A DNA stretch of 35,957 nucleotides, taken from Candidatus Omnitrophota bacterium. Lineage in GTDB: Bacteria > Omnitrophota > Gorgyraeia > Zapsychrales > Fredricksoniimonadaceae. Position numbers and translations under genes: made by a program. Positions 35,663 to 35,957 of this stretch are shown in pieces (position 1 is the stretch's first letter; each line of letters opens with the position of its first letter). The notes below the pieces were generated by a model. That model saw nothing but the letters and a program-made list of their open reading frames with translations, had not been told where the DNA came from and searched no databases. The stretch is from the NCBI GenBank assembly GCA_015233165.1, contig JADFYF010000015.1, forward strand, positions 1-35,957, written 5' to 3'.

Positions 35663-35957
35663 TCAATATGTTGAAACCACAAAAACTTGGGAAAACCGTT
35701 TATCAAATTTGTCCCGGAGGCAAAGCGCGTGTTCTCGTGATTCAGCTAAAGCATAAACTGACGGTCCACTGCCGGAAAAACACACCCCAACAGCTCCAGC
35801 GTCGAGTAACCTTACTTTTAAACGCCCTAAATGAGGCTGCAAAGACAAAAGTGCCGGCTCCAAATCATTGGTTAAATGCGAGCCTATAGAATATAAATTA
35901 TTCTCCCTAAAAATAGGAAGCAAAATGTTAACATCATCCCTTTTTTTTGTCAACTTT
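35663..35957 (-). CDS. ispE: 4-diphosphocytidyl-2-C-methyl-D-erythritol kinase, C-terminal part (continues beyond window)
   Basis: TNDLEPALLSLQPHLGRLKVRLLDAGAVGVCFSGSGPSVYAL matches the IspE GHMP C-terminal motif. The listed start is internal; the frame is open to the window edge. Confidence 0.88.
   Translation of the reverse strand, partial: KLTKKRDDVNILLPIFRENNLYSIGSHLTNDLEPALLSLQPHLGRLKVRLLDAGAVGVCFSGSGPSVYALAESREHALCLRDKFDKRFSQVFVVSTY

Noticed and set aside
35557-35889. 110-aa plus-strand ORF overlapping tRNA-Gln and ispE
   Set aside because: It crosses the tRNA gene and is antisense to IspE; spurious.

Overview
This is a gene-dense bacterial window with mostly housekeeping content on the + strand. 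It contains trxA (apparently frameshifted), panD, def, lipA, a UPF0104/LPG-synthase-type membrane protein, a YacP-like NYN protein, an Mla-type transporter (mlaE, a small lipoprotein, mlaF, mlaD), yggT, a ybaB-like gene, greA, two minus-strand membrane protein genes, and a sugar cassette (Gfo/Idh/MocA, wbpD-like LbH acetyltransferase, GT2). These are followed by rlmB, an HD hydrolase, a PAS/HisKA/REC hybrid kinase plus Hpt, a TPR protein, an aminotransferase, a dCMP deaminase, a response regulator, an alpha/beta hydrolase and a GH5. A tightly coupled run follows (TrmH, RsuA, ABC-F, lipoprotein, RmuC, YfiH, CutA, TlpA-like), then a minus-strand PpiD/SurA-like protein, tRNA-Gln(UUG) and the 3' part of ispE. 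Two features stand out. First, two large paralogous exported proteins (about 930 and 1077 aa) share an N-terminal domain and a C-terminal 'GGIDL...' module but carry unrelated central payloads: tandem ~45-aa helical repeats plus a degenerate receiver-like domain in one, a SAM-methyltransferase-like domain in the other. Second, several families of short palindromic repeats, some nested in each other, occur both between genes and in frame inside coding sequences, including different elements at the equivalent position in the two paralogs. The overall style resembles Candidatus Omnitrophota, but that is pattern recall and has not been verified.
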